This document shows, piece by piece, positions 1 to 6,598 of a stretch of DNA of 6,723 nucleotides. The first letter of the stretch is position 1. Each line of letters opens with the position of its first letter. This stretch comes from Bacteroidales bacterium. Its GTDB lineage: Bacteria; Bacteroidota; Bacteroidia; Bacteroidales; WCHB1-69. The position numbers were made by a program, and so were the translations under genes. Where the stretch lies: assembly GCA_028684405.1 (NCBI GenBank), contig JAQUGA010000137.1:1-6723 (forward strand), read 5' to 3'. Below the pieces are notes generated by a model. It saw nothing but the letters and a program-made list of their open reading frames with translations. It was not told the DNA's origin and ran no database searches.

Positions 1-1
1 A

Positions 2-583
2 CTATTTGTTTTTCATGGCAAATTCGCGTCCCGCTCTAATAGCAGCAATATTAACATCCACAACCTCTTGACCTTTGCTGGCAAACTGAGCAGCGATCGC
101 ATCTTCCAATATTTGGTAATCCAATTTTAGGAATGGAGACGCGGCACCCAAAATAACCATATTTGCAGATCTTGGTGAACCTAAATCTCTTGCAATTTGA
201 TCGGCATTGATAACAATTTTTCGAGGAAGTTTTGACAATTCTCCCATAATATCTTCCACTGCTGGATAATTAGGGATATTATTAAAAGGTTGATCGTTGG
301 TGATAACCCATCCAGTTTCGGACAAAATAGGCAAATAACGAAGTGCTTCCATCGGTTCCACGGAGATAATTAAATCCGCTTGTCCTTTTGGAATTAAATC
401 GGAAAAAATCTCTTCGTCAGAAATTCTCAAATTTGACTGCACATCTCCTCCACGTTGGCTCATACCATGAACCTCCGCTTGTTTTAAGTACAAACCGTTA
501 TTCACGGCAGCATAGCCAATAGTAGTAGCAATGGAAAGAATTCCTTGTCCACCAACTCCAGCTAAAATAATATCTATTTTCAT
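2..583 (-). CDS. iorB: Indolepyruvate oxidoreductase subunit beta (IorB)
   Basis: This 193-residue protein is the small (gamma-domain type) subunit of indolepyruvate:ferredoxin oxidoreductase. The enzyme oxidatively decarboxylates arylpyruvates (indolepyruvate, phenylpyruvate, hydroxyphenylpyruvate) to aryl-acetyl-CoA in the cytoplasm. Visible family marks are the N-terminal glycine-rich GVGGQG at residues 9-14 and AEVHGMSQRGG at 36-46, followed by SNLRI, all typical of the beta/gamma subunits of 2-oxoacid:ferredoxin oxidoreductases. The length fits stand-alone IorB proteins, and both start and stop lie inside the window. It is the second gene of an operon: iorA ends 38 bp upstream on the same strand and no promoter-like element is obvious in the gap, so co-transcription is expected. 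The catalytic TPP site is on IorA; this subunit completes the heterodimer. In related anaerobes a phenylacetate-CoA ligase gene often follows, but that position lies outside the window. Assignment to the IorB family is firm; exact substrate preference is inferred. Confidence 0.93.
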   Translation of the reverse strand: MKIDIILAGVGGQGILSIATTIGYAAVNNGLYLKQAEVHGMSQRGGDVQSNLRISDEEIFSDLIPKGQADLIISVEPMEALRYLPILSETGWVITNDQPFNNIPNYPAVEDIMGELSKLPRKIVINADQIARDLGSPRSANMVILGAASPFLKLDYQILEDAIAAQFASKGQEVVDVNIAAIRAGREFAMKNK

Positions 584-621
584 TGTATAAGCTTTTTAAT
601 ATTGAATAAATTATGATTTTA

Positions 622-2232
622 CTATTCTGCTTTTGCTTTAAATTTCATACGCATTCTACGGTTCAAAGTTTGGATGCATTCACGTGTAGGAATAATTACG
701 CTAACGCCGTCGTATTCCAATTCTTTGGCAATAAGATTCGTAATCTCTTCGTGGTTTTTACGAAGCGGTTTAACAACATGCAAATGCTCGCGTTCTACGC
801 CCAAACCTAGGCATATATCTTCGATTCTGCCAAAAGCATGTGAATCCTGTCCACCAGTCATTCCTGTAGTAGAGTTGTCAAGAATAAGAACAGTAATAGG
901 AGTTTTGTCAATAATGGCATCCAAAAGTGATGTCATTCCCGAGTGAGTAAAAGTAGAGTCACCAATAACAGCAACTGCAGGAACCAATCCAGCATTGGCA
1001 GCACCTTTTGCCATGGTAATAGAAGCACCCATGTCGACGCAAGAGTTAATTGCATTAAACGGAGGCAAAGCACCTAAAGTGTAGCAACCAATATCTGCAA
1101 AAACGCGACCTTGACCATATTTTTTAATAGCCTCATTTAAAGCATTGTAAGAATCAATATGAGAACAGCCTACGCAAAGAGCAGGAGGACGTTGTTTTAC
1201 AATTTCAGGGATAGCATCTCCTTCGTAACGTTTGAAACCCAATGCTTTTCCAACTGAATTTGGATCCAATTCGCCAGTACGAGGCAGTACTCCGTCGAGT
1301 CTTCCTTTAATCGTTTTTCCATTGTCAAGAATTCCTCTTAAAAGCTCTTCAATAACAGGATTTCCCTCTTCCATAACCATGATGCTATCGCACATATCGT
1401 ACAATTTCGTGATCATTTTTTTAGGAATTGGATATTGAGAAAGTTTAACAACAGGGTATGGACATTTTCTGTCGGGATAATTTTCCATTAAGTAATTGTA
1501 TGCTATACCGCTGGCAATAATTCCCATGGATTTATCGGGTCCATCAATAAATTTATTATAAATTGAGTTTTCCGATTCATTTTCAAAATGAACTTGTTTG
1601 TCAATTAACTCATTGTATTGTTTTCGAGCAATAGCAGGCAACAATACATATTGACGTAAATTTTTAGGAAGTTGTAATTTATTTTGCTCCAATTTTTCTC
1701 CCATTTTAACACCAGAACGAGAGTGGGCCAAACGCGTTGTGATGCGCAACATAACTGGAATTTCATATTTTTCCGAAAAATCGAAAGCATAACGGGTCAT
1801 GTCGTAGGCTTCTTGCTGATTGGATGGCTCAAAAACTGGAATCATTGAAAAACGACCATAATTTCTCGAATCTTGTTCATCCTGCGAAGAGTGCATCGAA
1901 GGGTCGTCGGCAACAACGATAACCAAACCGCCATTTGCACCCGTAATAGCAACGTTCATAAATGGGTCAGCAGCCACATTGAGTCCGACGTGTTTCATGC
2001 TTACCATGGCTCTTTTGCCAGCATATGACATTCCAATAGCTGTTTCTAAAGCCGTTTTTTCATTGGTTCCCCAAGCGCTATGAATATTCTTTTCGGCTGC
2101 CTCTTTGGATTTCTGAATGTACTCAGTAATCTCCGTCGACGGTGTTCCAGGATAGGCATAAATGCCCGAAATACCAGCATCAATTGCTGCTTGAGCAATT
2201 GCTTCATCTCCTAATAATAGTAGTTTTTGCAT
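622..2232 (-). CDS. iorA: Indolepyruvate oxidoreductase subunit alpha (IorA), without the C-terminal ferredoxin domain
   Basis: This 536-residue protein is the large, TPP-binding subunit that decarboxylates arylpyruvates and passes electrons towards ferredoxin. An N-terminal pyrimidine-binding domain carries YPGTPSTEI (27-35), the acidic GTNEKTALETAIG stretch (55-67) and DDPSMHSSQDEQDSR (109-123). A middle transketolase-C-like domain includes EEGNPVIEE (288-296). The C-terminal TPP/Mg domain has CVGCSH (353-358), ADIGCYTLG (379-387), GDSTFTHSGM (424-433) and DNSTTGMTGGQ (452-462), the GDx...N metal/TPP motif. Classical archaeal IorA continues into a two-[4Fe-4S] ferredoxin domain with CxxCxxC motifs. 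Here the chain ends shortly after IIPTREC (513-519) and has no such cysteine cluster, so the iron-sulfur part is absent or supplied elsewhere. Nothing suggests a frameshift: the stop is followed closely by the intact iorB. The start ATG gives the expected KLLLLGDEAIA opening and lies about 60 nt below a good promoter candidate. Confidence 0.94.
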   Translation of the reverse strand: MQKLLLLGDEAIAQAAIDAGISGIYAYPGTPSTEITEYIQKSKEAAEKNIHSAWGTNEKTALETAIGMSYAGKRAMVSMKHVGLNVAADPFMNVAITGANGGLVIVVADDPSMHSSQDEQDSRNYGRFSMIPVFEPSNQQEAYDMTRYAFDFSEKYEIPVMLRITTRLAHSRSGVKMGEKLEQNKLQLPKNLRQYVLLPAIARKQYNELIDKQVHFENESENSIYNKFIDGPDKSMGIIASGIAYNYLMENYPDRKCPYPVVKLSQYPIPKKMITKLYDMCDSIMVMEEGNPVIEELLRGILDNGKTIKGRLDGVLPRTGELDPNSVGKALGFKRYEGDAIPEIVKQRPPALCVGCSHIDSYNALNEAIKKYGQGRVFADIGCYTLGALPPFNAINSCVDMGASITMAKGAANAGLVPAVAVIGDSTFTHSGMTSLLDAIIDKTPITVLILDNSTTGMTGGQDSHAFGRIEDICLGLGVEREHLHVVKPLRKNHEEITNLIAKELEYDGVSVIIPTRECIQTLNRRMRMKFKAKAE

Positions 2233-2294
2233 TGTATGTGTAATTTATAATTTTTCTTTCTATAATTTCTTCTAATATCTTATTTTAGCTGTGA

Positions 2295-2324
2295 CAAAAC
2301 TAAGGATAATTTTTCGGATTTCAA
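2295..2324 (-). promoter_or_regulatory. Candidate Bacteroidota-type promoter of the iorAB operon
   Basis: Read on the minus strand, positions 2302-2295 are TAGTTTTG, an exact match to the Bacteroidota -7 consensus TAnnTTTG. A TTG (TTGAAA context) at 2324-2322 supplies the -33 element with a 19-bp spacer, inside the usual range. Transcription would start near 2289 and leave a leader of about 57 nt before the iorA ATG at 2232. The elements are read directly from the sequence; activity is inferred. Confidence 0.55.
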
Positions 2325-2524
2325 TAATATAATTCATTCGAAAAAGATAAAAAAAGATAAAAATATAAATTTAGGGCAGTTTTAAAACCCTATCTATCTG
2401 ATAACGAACACAATTTTAACAAATGAAATTAATTGTAAATAATATCCTATTTTTATTTGAACATTGCAATTGATCGATATATTGCTTTACATGCAACAAA
2501 AAGGAATAGTTTCATTCAATAAAA

Positions 2525-2555
2525 TCTGAGTTTTCAAATAAAATCGATATATTTG
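2525..2555 (+). promoter_or_regulatory. Candidate promoter of the DUF4783-nadC-yihY operon
   Basis: TATATTTG at 2548-2555 matches the Bacteroidota -7 consensus TAnnTTTG exactly. The -33 position, with a 19-bp spacer, holds TCTG (2525-2528), a weak version of TTTG. Transcription would begin near 2560 and leave a leader of roughly 85-90 nt before the ATG at 2649. A poorer alternative lies upstream: TTTG at 2456-2459, an 18-bp spacer, then TATATTGC at 2478-2485. Read from sequence only. Confidence 0.5.
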
Positions 2556-2648
2556 CATCAGAAAAATAATAATTCCAAAATAATCATTTTATTTTTGGTT
2601 TGGTTTTTGCAATAAGTATTACGTTTACCATATAAAACCGATAGAACA

Positions 2649-3056
2649 ATGAAATCATATAGAGAAATATTTTCGTTCGTTTTGATATTTGCAGGAATCC
2701 TATTTTTAAGTTTTGCATATCCCAATATGCAGGACAATCCTGAAATTATCAATGCAATTAAATCGGGAAATTCTCGAGAACTTGCACGAAGCTTTAATTC
2801 CAGCATTGATTTAATTCTTCCTGGAAATGAGGGCACATACAGCAAAACACAAGCGGAGTTGATGGTGGGAAATTTCTTCCGCTCAAATCCACCAAAGTCC
2901 TTTGTTGTAAAACAAGAAGGAACATCCTCTGACTCAAGCAAGTATACCATTGGACAATATCTGTCTTCCAATAATAAAACTTTCCGAACCTACTACCTTA
3001 CCAAGCGCATTGGTTCGGCACAATTAATTCAATTGTTACAATTTGAAGAAAATTAA
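2649..3056 (+). CDS. DUF4783 family exported protein of unknown function
   Basis: This 135-residue protein resembles the Bacteroidota-specific DUF4783 family. Residues about 7-23 form a hydrophobic stretch (IFSFVLIFAGILFLSFA) after a short charged start, so it is either a signal peptide, possibly cleaved after Ala23, or an N-terminal membrane anchor. No lipobox cysteine is present, so it is not a lipoprotein. The remaining ~110 residues look like one small globular domain, with the pattern AIKSGNSRELARSFNSSIDL near the front, FFRSNPPKSFVVKQEG in the middle and YYLTKRIG near the end. A small alpha+beta fold of the NTF2-like kind would fit, but that is from family memory rather than shown here. 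Function is unknown. It is the first gene of a three-gene operon and its stop lies 2 bp before the nadC start. The position suggests a periplasmic or inner-membrane role unrelated in chemistry to NadC. Confidence 0.8.
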   Translation: MKSYREIFSFVLIFAGILFLSFAYPNMQDNPEIINAIKSGNSRELARSFNSSIDLILPGNEGTYSKTQAELMVGNFFRSNPPKSFVVKQEGTSSDSSKYTIGQYLSSNNKTFRTYYLTKRIGSAQLIQLLQFEEN

Positions 3057-3058
3057 AA

Positions 3059-3895
3059 ATGACCATTTCCGAAATTATTAAAAACGCGTTAGCCGAAGAC
3101 ATTGGCGACGGCGACCACAGTTCACTGGCATCCATCGACAGCAAAGCGATTGCCAAAGCTCATTTATACGTTAAAGAAGAAGGAATTTTAGCAGGAATTG
3201 AAATTGCAAAAGAAGTGTGCAAACACGTAGACGAACGACTGCAAATGAATGTCTTTATTGAGGATGGAACGCAAATTCATTATGGAGATATTGCTTTTGA
3301 ACTCATCGGACCCGCCATTTCAATCCTTACTGCCGAAAGAACCATTTTGAATTTTATGCAACGAATGAGCGGAATAGCCACGGCTACAAATTCACTTTCG
3401 CAAATCATAGCAGATACCCAATGTAAAATATTAGACACCCGAAAAACAACACCAGGAATTCGGATTCTTGAAAAAATGTCGGTTAAAATTGGGGGTGGCG
3501 AAAACCACAGAATGGGACTTTTCGACATGATAATGCTAAAAGACAATCACATTGATTATGCTGGTGGCATCCGTTCTGCCATTGAAAAAACGCATGAATA
3601 TTTGAGAAGAAACGGGAAAAACTTAAAAATCGAAATAGAAACTCGCTCTCTGGAAGATGTAAAAGAAGTTATTGAAGTTGGAGGCGTAGATCGAATAATG
3701 TTGGATAATTTCACCCCCGAACAAATCAGCGAAGCATTGAAATTAATCGGAGGTAAATATGAAACAGAAGCTTCTGGCAAAATAACACACGAAAACATCC
3801 GTGAATATGCTCTCACAGGCGTTGATTATATCTCTTCGGGAGCACTTACACATCACATAAAAAGTTTGGACTTAAGTTTAAAAGCGGTATTTTAG
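3059..3895 (+). CDS. nadC: Nicotinate-nucleotide pyrophosphorylase (carboxylating), quinolinate phosphoribosyltransferase
   Basis: NadC converts quinolinate and PRPP to nicotinate mononucleotide, CO2 and pyrophosphate, the entry into NAD from the de novo pathway, in the cytoplasm. The 278-residue length is normal. The N-terminal domain opens with LAEDIGDGDHSS (11-22) and reaches ERTILNFMQRMSGIAT (93-108). The barrel domain has DTRKTTPGIR (126-135), EKMSVKIGGGENHR (138-151), GLFDMIMLKDNHI (153-165), IEIETRSLED (191-200), MLDNF (214-218), EASG (237-240) and YISSGALTHH (257-266). These supply the Arg, Lys and His residues that bind quinolinate and PRPP, so the enzyme should be active. The start is 2 bp after the DUF4783 stop and the stop is 3 bp before the next gene, indicating translationally close co-expression. 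nadA and nadB are not in the window, so quinolinate must come from a distant locus or from uptake. No NAD-responsive regulatory site is evident. Confidence 0.97.
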   Translation: MTISEIIKNALAEDIGDGDHSSLASIDSKAIAKAHLYVKEEGILAGIEIAKEVCKHVDERLQMNVFIEDGTQIHYGDIAFELIGPAISILTAERTILNFMQRMSGIATATNSLSQIIADTQCKILDTRKTTPGIRILEKMSVKIGGGENHRMGLFDMIMLKDNHIDYAGGIRSAIEKTHEYLRRNGKNLKIEIETRSLEDVKEVIEVGGVDRIMLDNFTPEQISEALKLIGGKYETEASGKITHENIREYALTGVDYISSGALTHHIKSLDLSLKAVF

Positions 3896-3898
3896 CGA

Positions 3899-4870
3899 AT
3901 GGTAAAAAAAATCATCGAGTATTTTAAAGGCTTGTATTTTGTCAGACTTCTTACTGTTATCCTAAAACGGATTACACTACCTGGCTTCGACGATACTCCT
4001 ATCTATTTTGTAGGTGAGTTTTTTTTCAAGGGCTTATTTAAAGGGTCTATTAATCAGCGGGCAGCAGCCCTATCTTTTACTTTTTTACTAGCCATTTTCC
4101 CAGCATTACTCTCTTTTTTCTCACTGATTCCATATATTCCAATATCCAATTTTCAACCGATGTTATTGGGGTTTTTGGAAGGTGTAATCCCGCAAAGCAC
4201 CTGGAAAGTGATTGAACGAGTTATTATTGACATTGTGAGCAGGCCGCGAGGTGGATTGCTTTCCGTTTCGTTTCTTTTTTCCCTGTTTTTAGCAAGCAAT
4301 GGCATGATGGCTGTGAGTAGAGCATTTAATAGTTCCTTTTATCAAATCGAAACCCGATCGGCAGTAAAACAACGCCTCGCTTCGCTTTTGCTGGTAGCAA
4401 TTATCGCTTTTTTAGTCATTTTGTCTATCGCAGCCATTGCTTTAGGACGCTTTTTTATCAATTATCTGGAAGCAAAAGAGATACTTTCAGGAACATTTGC
4501 GGTATATTCGCTTGTCTTTTTCAAATGGATTATCGTAATGATGCTCGTTTTCTTTGCCATTTCATTTATGTATTATGTCGCTCCTGCTAATAAAAAACAT
4601 TTCCGATTTATTTCCGCCGGATCTTCCTTGGCTACCATAATGTCTCTTCTTCTATTGGTTGGATTTGACTTTTACATATCAAGTTTTACGCGTTACAACG
4701 CTCTATATGGATCGATTGGAACATTAATTGTTATAATGATGTGGCTCTATTTTAACTCCATTGCCCTACTTATCGGATTTGAATTAAACGTAAGTATATT
4801 AAAAGCACGAGAAAGAATCGTTCGACCTAAAAAGCAGTCCAAAAGTTTTCCTAAACCGGCATCAAACTAA
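3899..4870 (+). CDS. YihY/BrkB family inner-membrane protein
   Basis: This 323-residue integral membrane protein belongs to the YihY/BrkB (UPF0761) family. Family marks are QRAAALSFTFLLAIFPAL (53-70) near the start of the first helix and YNALYGSIGTLIVIMM (266-281) followed by WLYFNSIALLIGFELN (282-297) near the end. Hydrophobic runs suggest about six membrane helices, roughly at 54-82, 117-140, 160-185, 205-227, 238-260 and 272-298. A basic C-terminal tail (KARERIVRPKKQSK) is probably cytoplasmic. The molecular function of the family is not established. The name BrkB comes from Bordetella serum resistance, and the older label of ribonuclease BN for this family is a misassignment. The ATG lies 3 bp after the nadC stop, so it is the last gene of the operon that begins at 2649. 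The downstream gene, murA, is convergent. Family assignment is strong; role is unknown. Confidence 0.93.
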   Translation: MVKKIIEYFKGLYFVRLLTVILKRITLPGFDDTPIYFVGEFFFKGLFKGSINQRAAALSFTFLLAIFPALLSFFSLIPYIPISNFQPMLLGFLEGVIPQSTWKVIERVIIDIVSRPRGGLLSVSFLFSLFLASNGMMAVSRAFNSSFYQIETRSAVKQRLASLLLVAIIAFLVILSIAAIALGRFFINYLEAKEILSGTFAVYSLVFFKWIIVMMLVFFAISFMYYVAPANKKHFRFISAGSSLATIMSLLLLVGFDFYISSFTRYNALYGSIGTLIVIMMWLYFNSIALLIGFELNVSILKARERIVRPKKQSKSFPKPASN

Positions 4871-4977
4871 GCTGATTTCCTGTAATTATCAAGCTAGAAA
4901 ACAAGGGGATAGAAACAATAACAACTGCCATATATGTACATTTGTTCAAATTTTATTTTAATCAAGGGAAACCTTAT

Positions 4978-6285
4978 CTATTCACATCTTTTTATTTTGG
5001 CTCCCAATTGTTTCAATCTTCCATCAATATTTTGATATCCTCTTTCAATTTGTTCGATATTGTAGATCCTACTTTTCCCTTTGGCAGAAAGAGCTGCAAA
5101 AAGCTGGGCTACTCCGGCTCTAATATCGGGCGAAACCATATCAATTCCTTTTAGTGGATATTTGTGATCGAGTCCAATAACAGTAGCTCGGTGCGGATCG
5201 CAAAGGATGATTTGAGCTCCCATGTCAATCAATTTATCAACAAAGAAAAGTCTGCTTTCAAACATTTTTTGATGTACCAAAACACTGCCCTTGGCATTGA
5301 TAGCCGTAACCAAAATAATACTGATTAAATCCGGCGTAAATCCAGGCCATGGAGCATCTGAAATGGTCATAATAGAGCCATCCATAAAAGTTTCAACTTC
5401 GTAGGATTTTTGTTCGGGTATAATTAAATCATCGCCCTCTTCAATCACAATAACGCCCAAACGACGAAAAACATCAGGGATAACTCCTAAATTTTCAATG
5501 CTCACATTTTTAATGCGAATGTGCGATTGAGTCATGGCAGCCAGTCCGATAAAACTTCCAATTTCAATCATGTCGGGCAACATAGTATGCTCACAACCAT
5601 TTAAAGAAGTGACTCCTTCAATCGTCAATAAATTGGAACCCACTCCAGTAATCTTTGCTCCCATTCTATTCAACATTTTACAAAGTTGAGAGAGATACGG
5701 TTCACAAGCGGCGTTAAAAATAGTAGTTGTGCCTTCTGCCATTACCGCAGCCATAACGATATTTGCAGTTCCTGTAACCGATGCTTCATCCAAAAGCATA
5801 TAACATCCGGTAAGTTTTTCTGCTTTTAATTCAAAGACATTGGAGTCATCACAAAAATCGAAAGAAGCACCCAGCTTTTGCATGCCGATAAAGTGCGTAT
5901 CTAGTTTACGGCGACCAATTTTATCACCCCCTGGCTTGGCTGCATAAACACGGCCAAATCTTGCCAAAAGAGGTCCGATTAGCATCACTGAACCACGAAT
6001 ACTGCGTGCTAATTTTAAAAACTCGGGAGTTTTCAAATAGTCAATATTGACTGTTTTTGCTTCAAATTCAAAAACGCCACCTCCTTTAGACTCAACCAAA
6101 ACACCTAGATTTTCAATTAAGCGTATCAAATTATTAACATCTATAATGTCTGGAACATTGTGAAGAGTCACTTTTTGATCGGTCAACAAAACCGCACAAA
6201 TAATTTGTAAGGCTTCGTTTTTTGCACCTTGAGGAGTAATTTCACCATGTAAACTATAACCCCCTTCTATTTCAAAATATGCCAT
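4978..6285 (-). CDS. murA: UDP-N-acetylglucosamine 1-carboxyvinyltransferase, Asp-loop variant
   Basis: MurA transfers enolpyruvate from PEP to UDP-GlcNAc, the first committed step of peptidoglycan synthesis, in the cytoplasm. The 435-residue length is slightly above E. coli's 419. Residues matching known E. coli active-site positions are Lys22 and Asn23 (in GAKNEAL), Arg97 (=Arg91), Arg126 (=Arg120), Asp319 (=Asp305, in PDLISI), Arg389 (=Arg371) and Arg415 (=Arg397, in ERGYQ). The flexible loop reads KPGGDKIGRRKLDTH (117-131): residue 121 is Asp (codon GAT on the coding strand, positions 5925-5923) where E. coli has Cys115. Such Asp variants, known from mycobacteria and chlamydiae, remain active but are not alkylated by fosfomycin. 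All other catalytic positions are intact, so this is a functional enzyme, not a decaying copy. The start gives the standard MAYFEIEGGYSLHGEI opening. It appears monocistronic here, with a possible promoter just upstream. Confidence 0.97.
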   Translation of the reverse strand: MAYFEIEGGYSLHGEITPQGAKNEALQIICAVLLTDQKVTLHNVPDIIDVNNLIRLIENLGVLVESKGGGVFEFEAKTVNIDYLKTPEFLKLARSIRGSVMLIGPLLARFGRVYAAKPGGDKIGRRKLDTHFIGMQKLGASFDFCDDSNVFELKAEKLTGCYMLLDEASVTGTANIVMAAVMAEGTTTIFNAACEPYLSQLCKMLNRMGAKITGVGSNLLTIEGVTSLNGCEHTMLPDMIEIGSFIGLAAMTQSHIRIKNVSIENLGVIPDVFRRLGVIVIEEGDDLIIPEQKSYEVETFMDGSIMTISDAPWPGFTPDLISIILVTAINAKGSVLVHQKMFESRLFFVDKLIDMGAQIILCDPHRATVIGLDHKYPLKGIDMVSPDIRAGVAQLFAALSAKGKSRIYNIEQIERGYQNIDGRLKQLGAKIKRCE

Positions 6286-6301
6286 ATCAATTGTTTTTTT
6301 A

Positions 6302-6309
6302 CAAACCTA
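6302..6309 (-). promoter_or_regulatory. Possible -7 promoter element for murA
   Basis: On the minus strand this octamer reads TAGGTTTG, an exact TAnnTTTG match 16 bp above the murA ATG. Transcription would start near 6296, giving a very short leader of about 10 nt. No TTG lies at the right distance upstream; the best is a weak CTG-like stretch around 6326-6332. It is therefore less convincing than the other promoter candidates, and murA may instead be read from a promoter beyond the repeat element. Confidence 0.3.
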
Positions 6310-6388
6310 ATAAAAATATCAATAACAGACATTCTTTCAAGAAATTTTAATACACAAAAAGATCTGGATTGAGTTGAAGAAAAAGAAA

Positions 6389-6463
6389 GTAGCCAGGTAG
6401 CTGGGTGACCAAGTGGCGGCGTGGCAAAAAAGCAGACAAGTAGTTAAGTGGCGGAGTAGCCAA
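6389..6463 (+). repeat. Degenerate 8-nt tandem repeat array, left arm (consensus near GTRGCCAA)
   Basis: The 75 bases split into consecutive octamers: GTAGCCAG, GTAGCTGG, GTGACCAA, GTGGCGGC, GTGGCAAA, then 3 extra A, then GCAGACAA, GTAGTTAA, GTGGCGGA and GTAGCCAA. Eight of the nine units begin with GT; GCAGACAA is the exception. Unit length of 8 is incompatible with a conserved coding frame. I count 41 G or C in the 75 bases (about 55%), clearly richer than the surrounding DNA. The right arm at 6499-6538 carries similar units in the opposite orientation. Confidence 0.7.
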
Positions 6464-6551
6464 GGTGCGCAAAGCGACGAAGAACAACCTCACATCGCAT
6501 TTACGCATGGCTTCTTGACCACTCGGCCAGCCGGCTACGTTTTGCCGCACC
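6418..6551. repeat. Long imperfect inverted repeat (hairpin) spanning the two octamer arms
   Basis: Three blocks pair in nested order. First, 6418-6429 with 6540-6551 (GGCGTGGCAAAA against TTTTGCCGCACC, one mismatch and one G-U). Second, 6447-6462 with 6508-6523, including GTGG/CCAC and GCCA/TGGC with a small internal loop, one T-T mismatch and one G-U. Third, 6466-6477 with 6495-6507 (TGCGCAAAGCGA against TCGCATTTACGCA, one mismatch and one bulge). The apical loop is about 17 nt (6478-6494). The region between the first and second blocks pairs poorly. Pairing was worked out by hand; no folding energy was calculated. Confidence 0.6.
6499..6538 (-). repeat. Degenerate 8-nt repeat array, right arm in inverted orientation
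   Basis: Read on the minus strand from 6538 downwards, the sequence divides into GTAGCCGG, CTGGCCGA, GTGGTCAA, GAAGCCAT and GCGTAAAT. The first four resemble the left-arm units (compare GTAGCCAG and GTGACCAA), so the element is an inverted pair of octamer arrays. The final unit is only weakly similar. Confidence 0.6.
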
Positions 6552-6566
6552 TGTCAATCGTTTCTG

Positions 6567-6598
6567 ATCTCATCACCAAATCATCTCATCACCACATC
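6567..6598 (+). repeat. Two tandem copies of a 16-nt repeat
   Basis: ATCTCATCACCAAATC (6567-6582) is followed directly by ATCTCATCACCACATC (6583-6598), identical at 15 of 16 positions. Each copy is itself two octamers (ATCTCATC then ACCAMATC), so the 8-nt periodicity of the neighbouring arms continues here with a different unit. No coding potential is seen. Confidence 0.75.

Larger units (their letters stand above)
2233..2648. other. Divergent intergenic region between iorA and the DUF4783 gene
   Basis: This 416-bp stretch is strongly AT-rich and I find no convincing gene in it. It holds a promoter candidate near each end, one for each divergent operon. It also contains two adjacent AAAAAGATAA decamers (2341-2360), a short inverted repeat TAGGG/CCCTA (2372-2376 with 2388-2392) around an 11-nt loop, and two copies of the 11-mer ATCGATATATT (2473-2483 and 2543-2553). 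The second 11-mer overlaps the -7 element of the plus-strand promoter. No riboswitch or leader-peptide fold was recognised. Confidence 0.6.

Noticed and set aside
613..946. Plus-strand open frames opposite the 3' part of iorA (613-810 and 674-946)
   Set aside because: They are shadows of the strongly conserved iorA reading frame and have no recognisable domains.
2341..2360. Two adjacent AAAAAGATAA decamers
   Set aside because: Only two copies of a simple A-rich word; a CRISPR array or functional iteron is not supported.
2372..2392. TAGGG/CCCTA inverted repeat with an internal GTTTTAAAAC palindrome
   Set aside because: A 5-bp stem with an 11-nt loop in very AT-rich DNA is easily due to chance. 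It is noted in the intergenic entry but not called an operator or terminator.
2558..2971. Minus-strand open frame of 137 codons opposite the DUF4783 gene
   Set aside because: It is antisense to a gene with a clear family resemblance, signal-like N-terminus and operon position, and its translation resembles no family I know.
4867..4897. Possible hairpin just after the YihY-family stop (AGCT-GAT with ATCAAGCT)
   Set aside because: The stem is only 7 bp with a bulge, is AT-rich and has no T-run after it, so it is not a credible intrinsic terminator.
6361..6570. GATCT at 6361-6365 and 6566-6570 as target-site duplication flanking the repeat element
   Set aside because: Five bases is short, neither copy sits clearly at a boundary of the element, and no terminal inverted repeats or transposase were found to support insertion.
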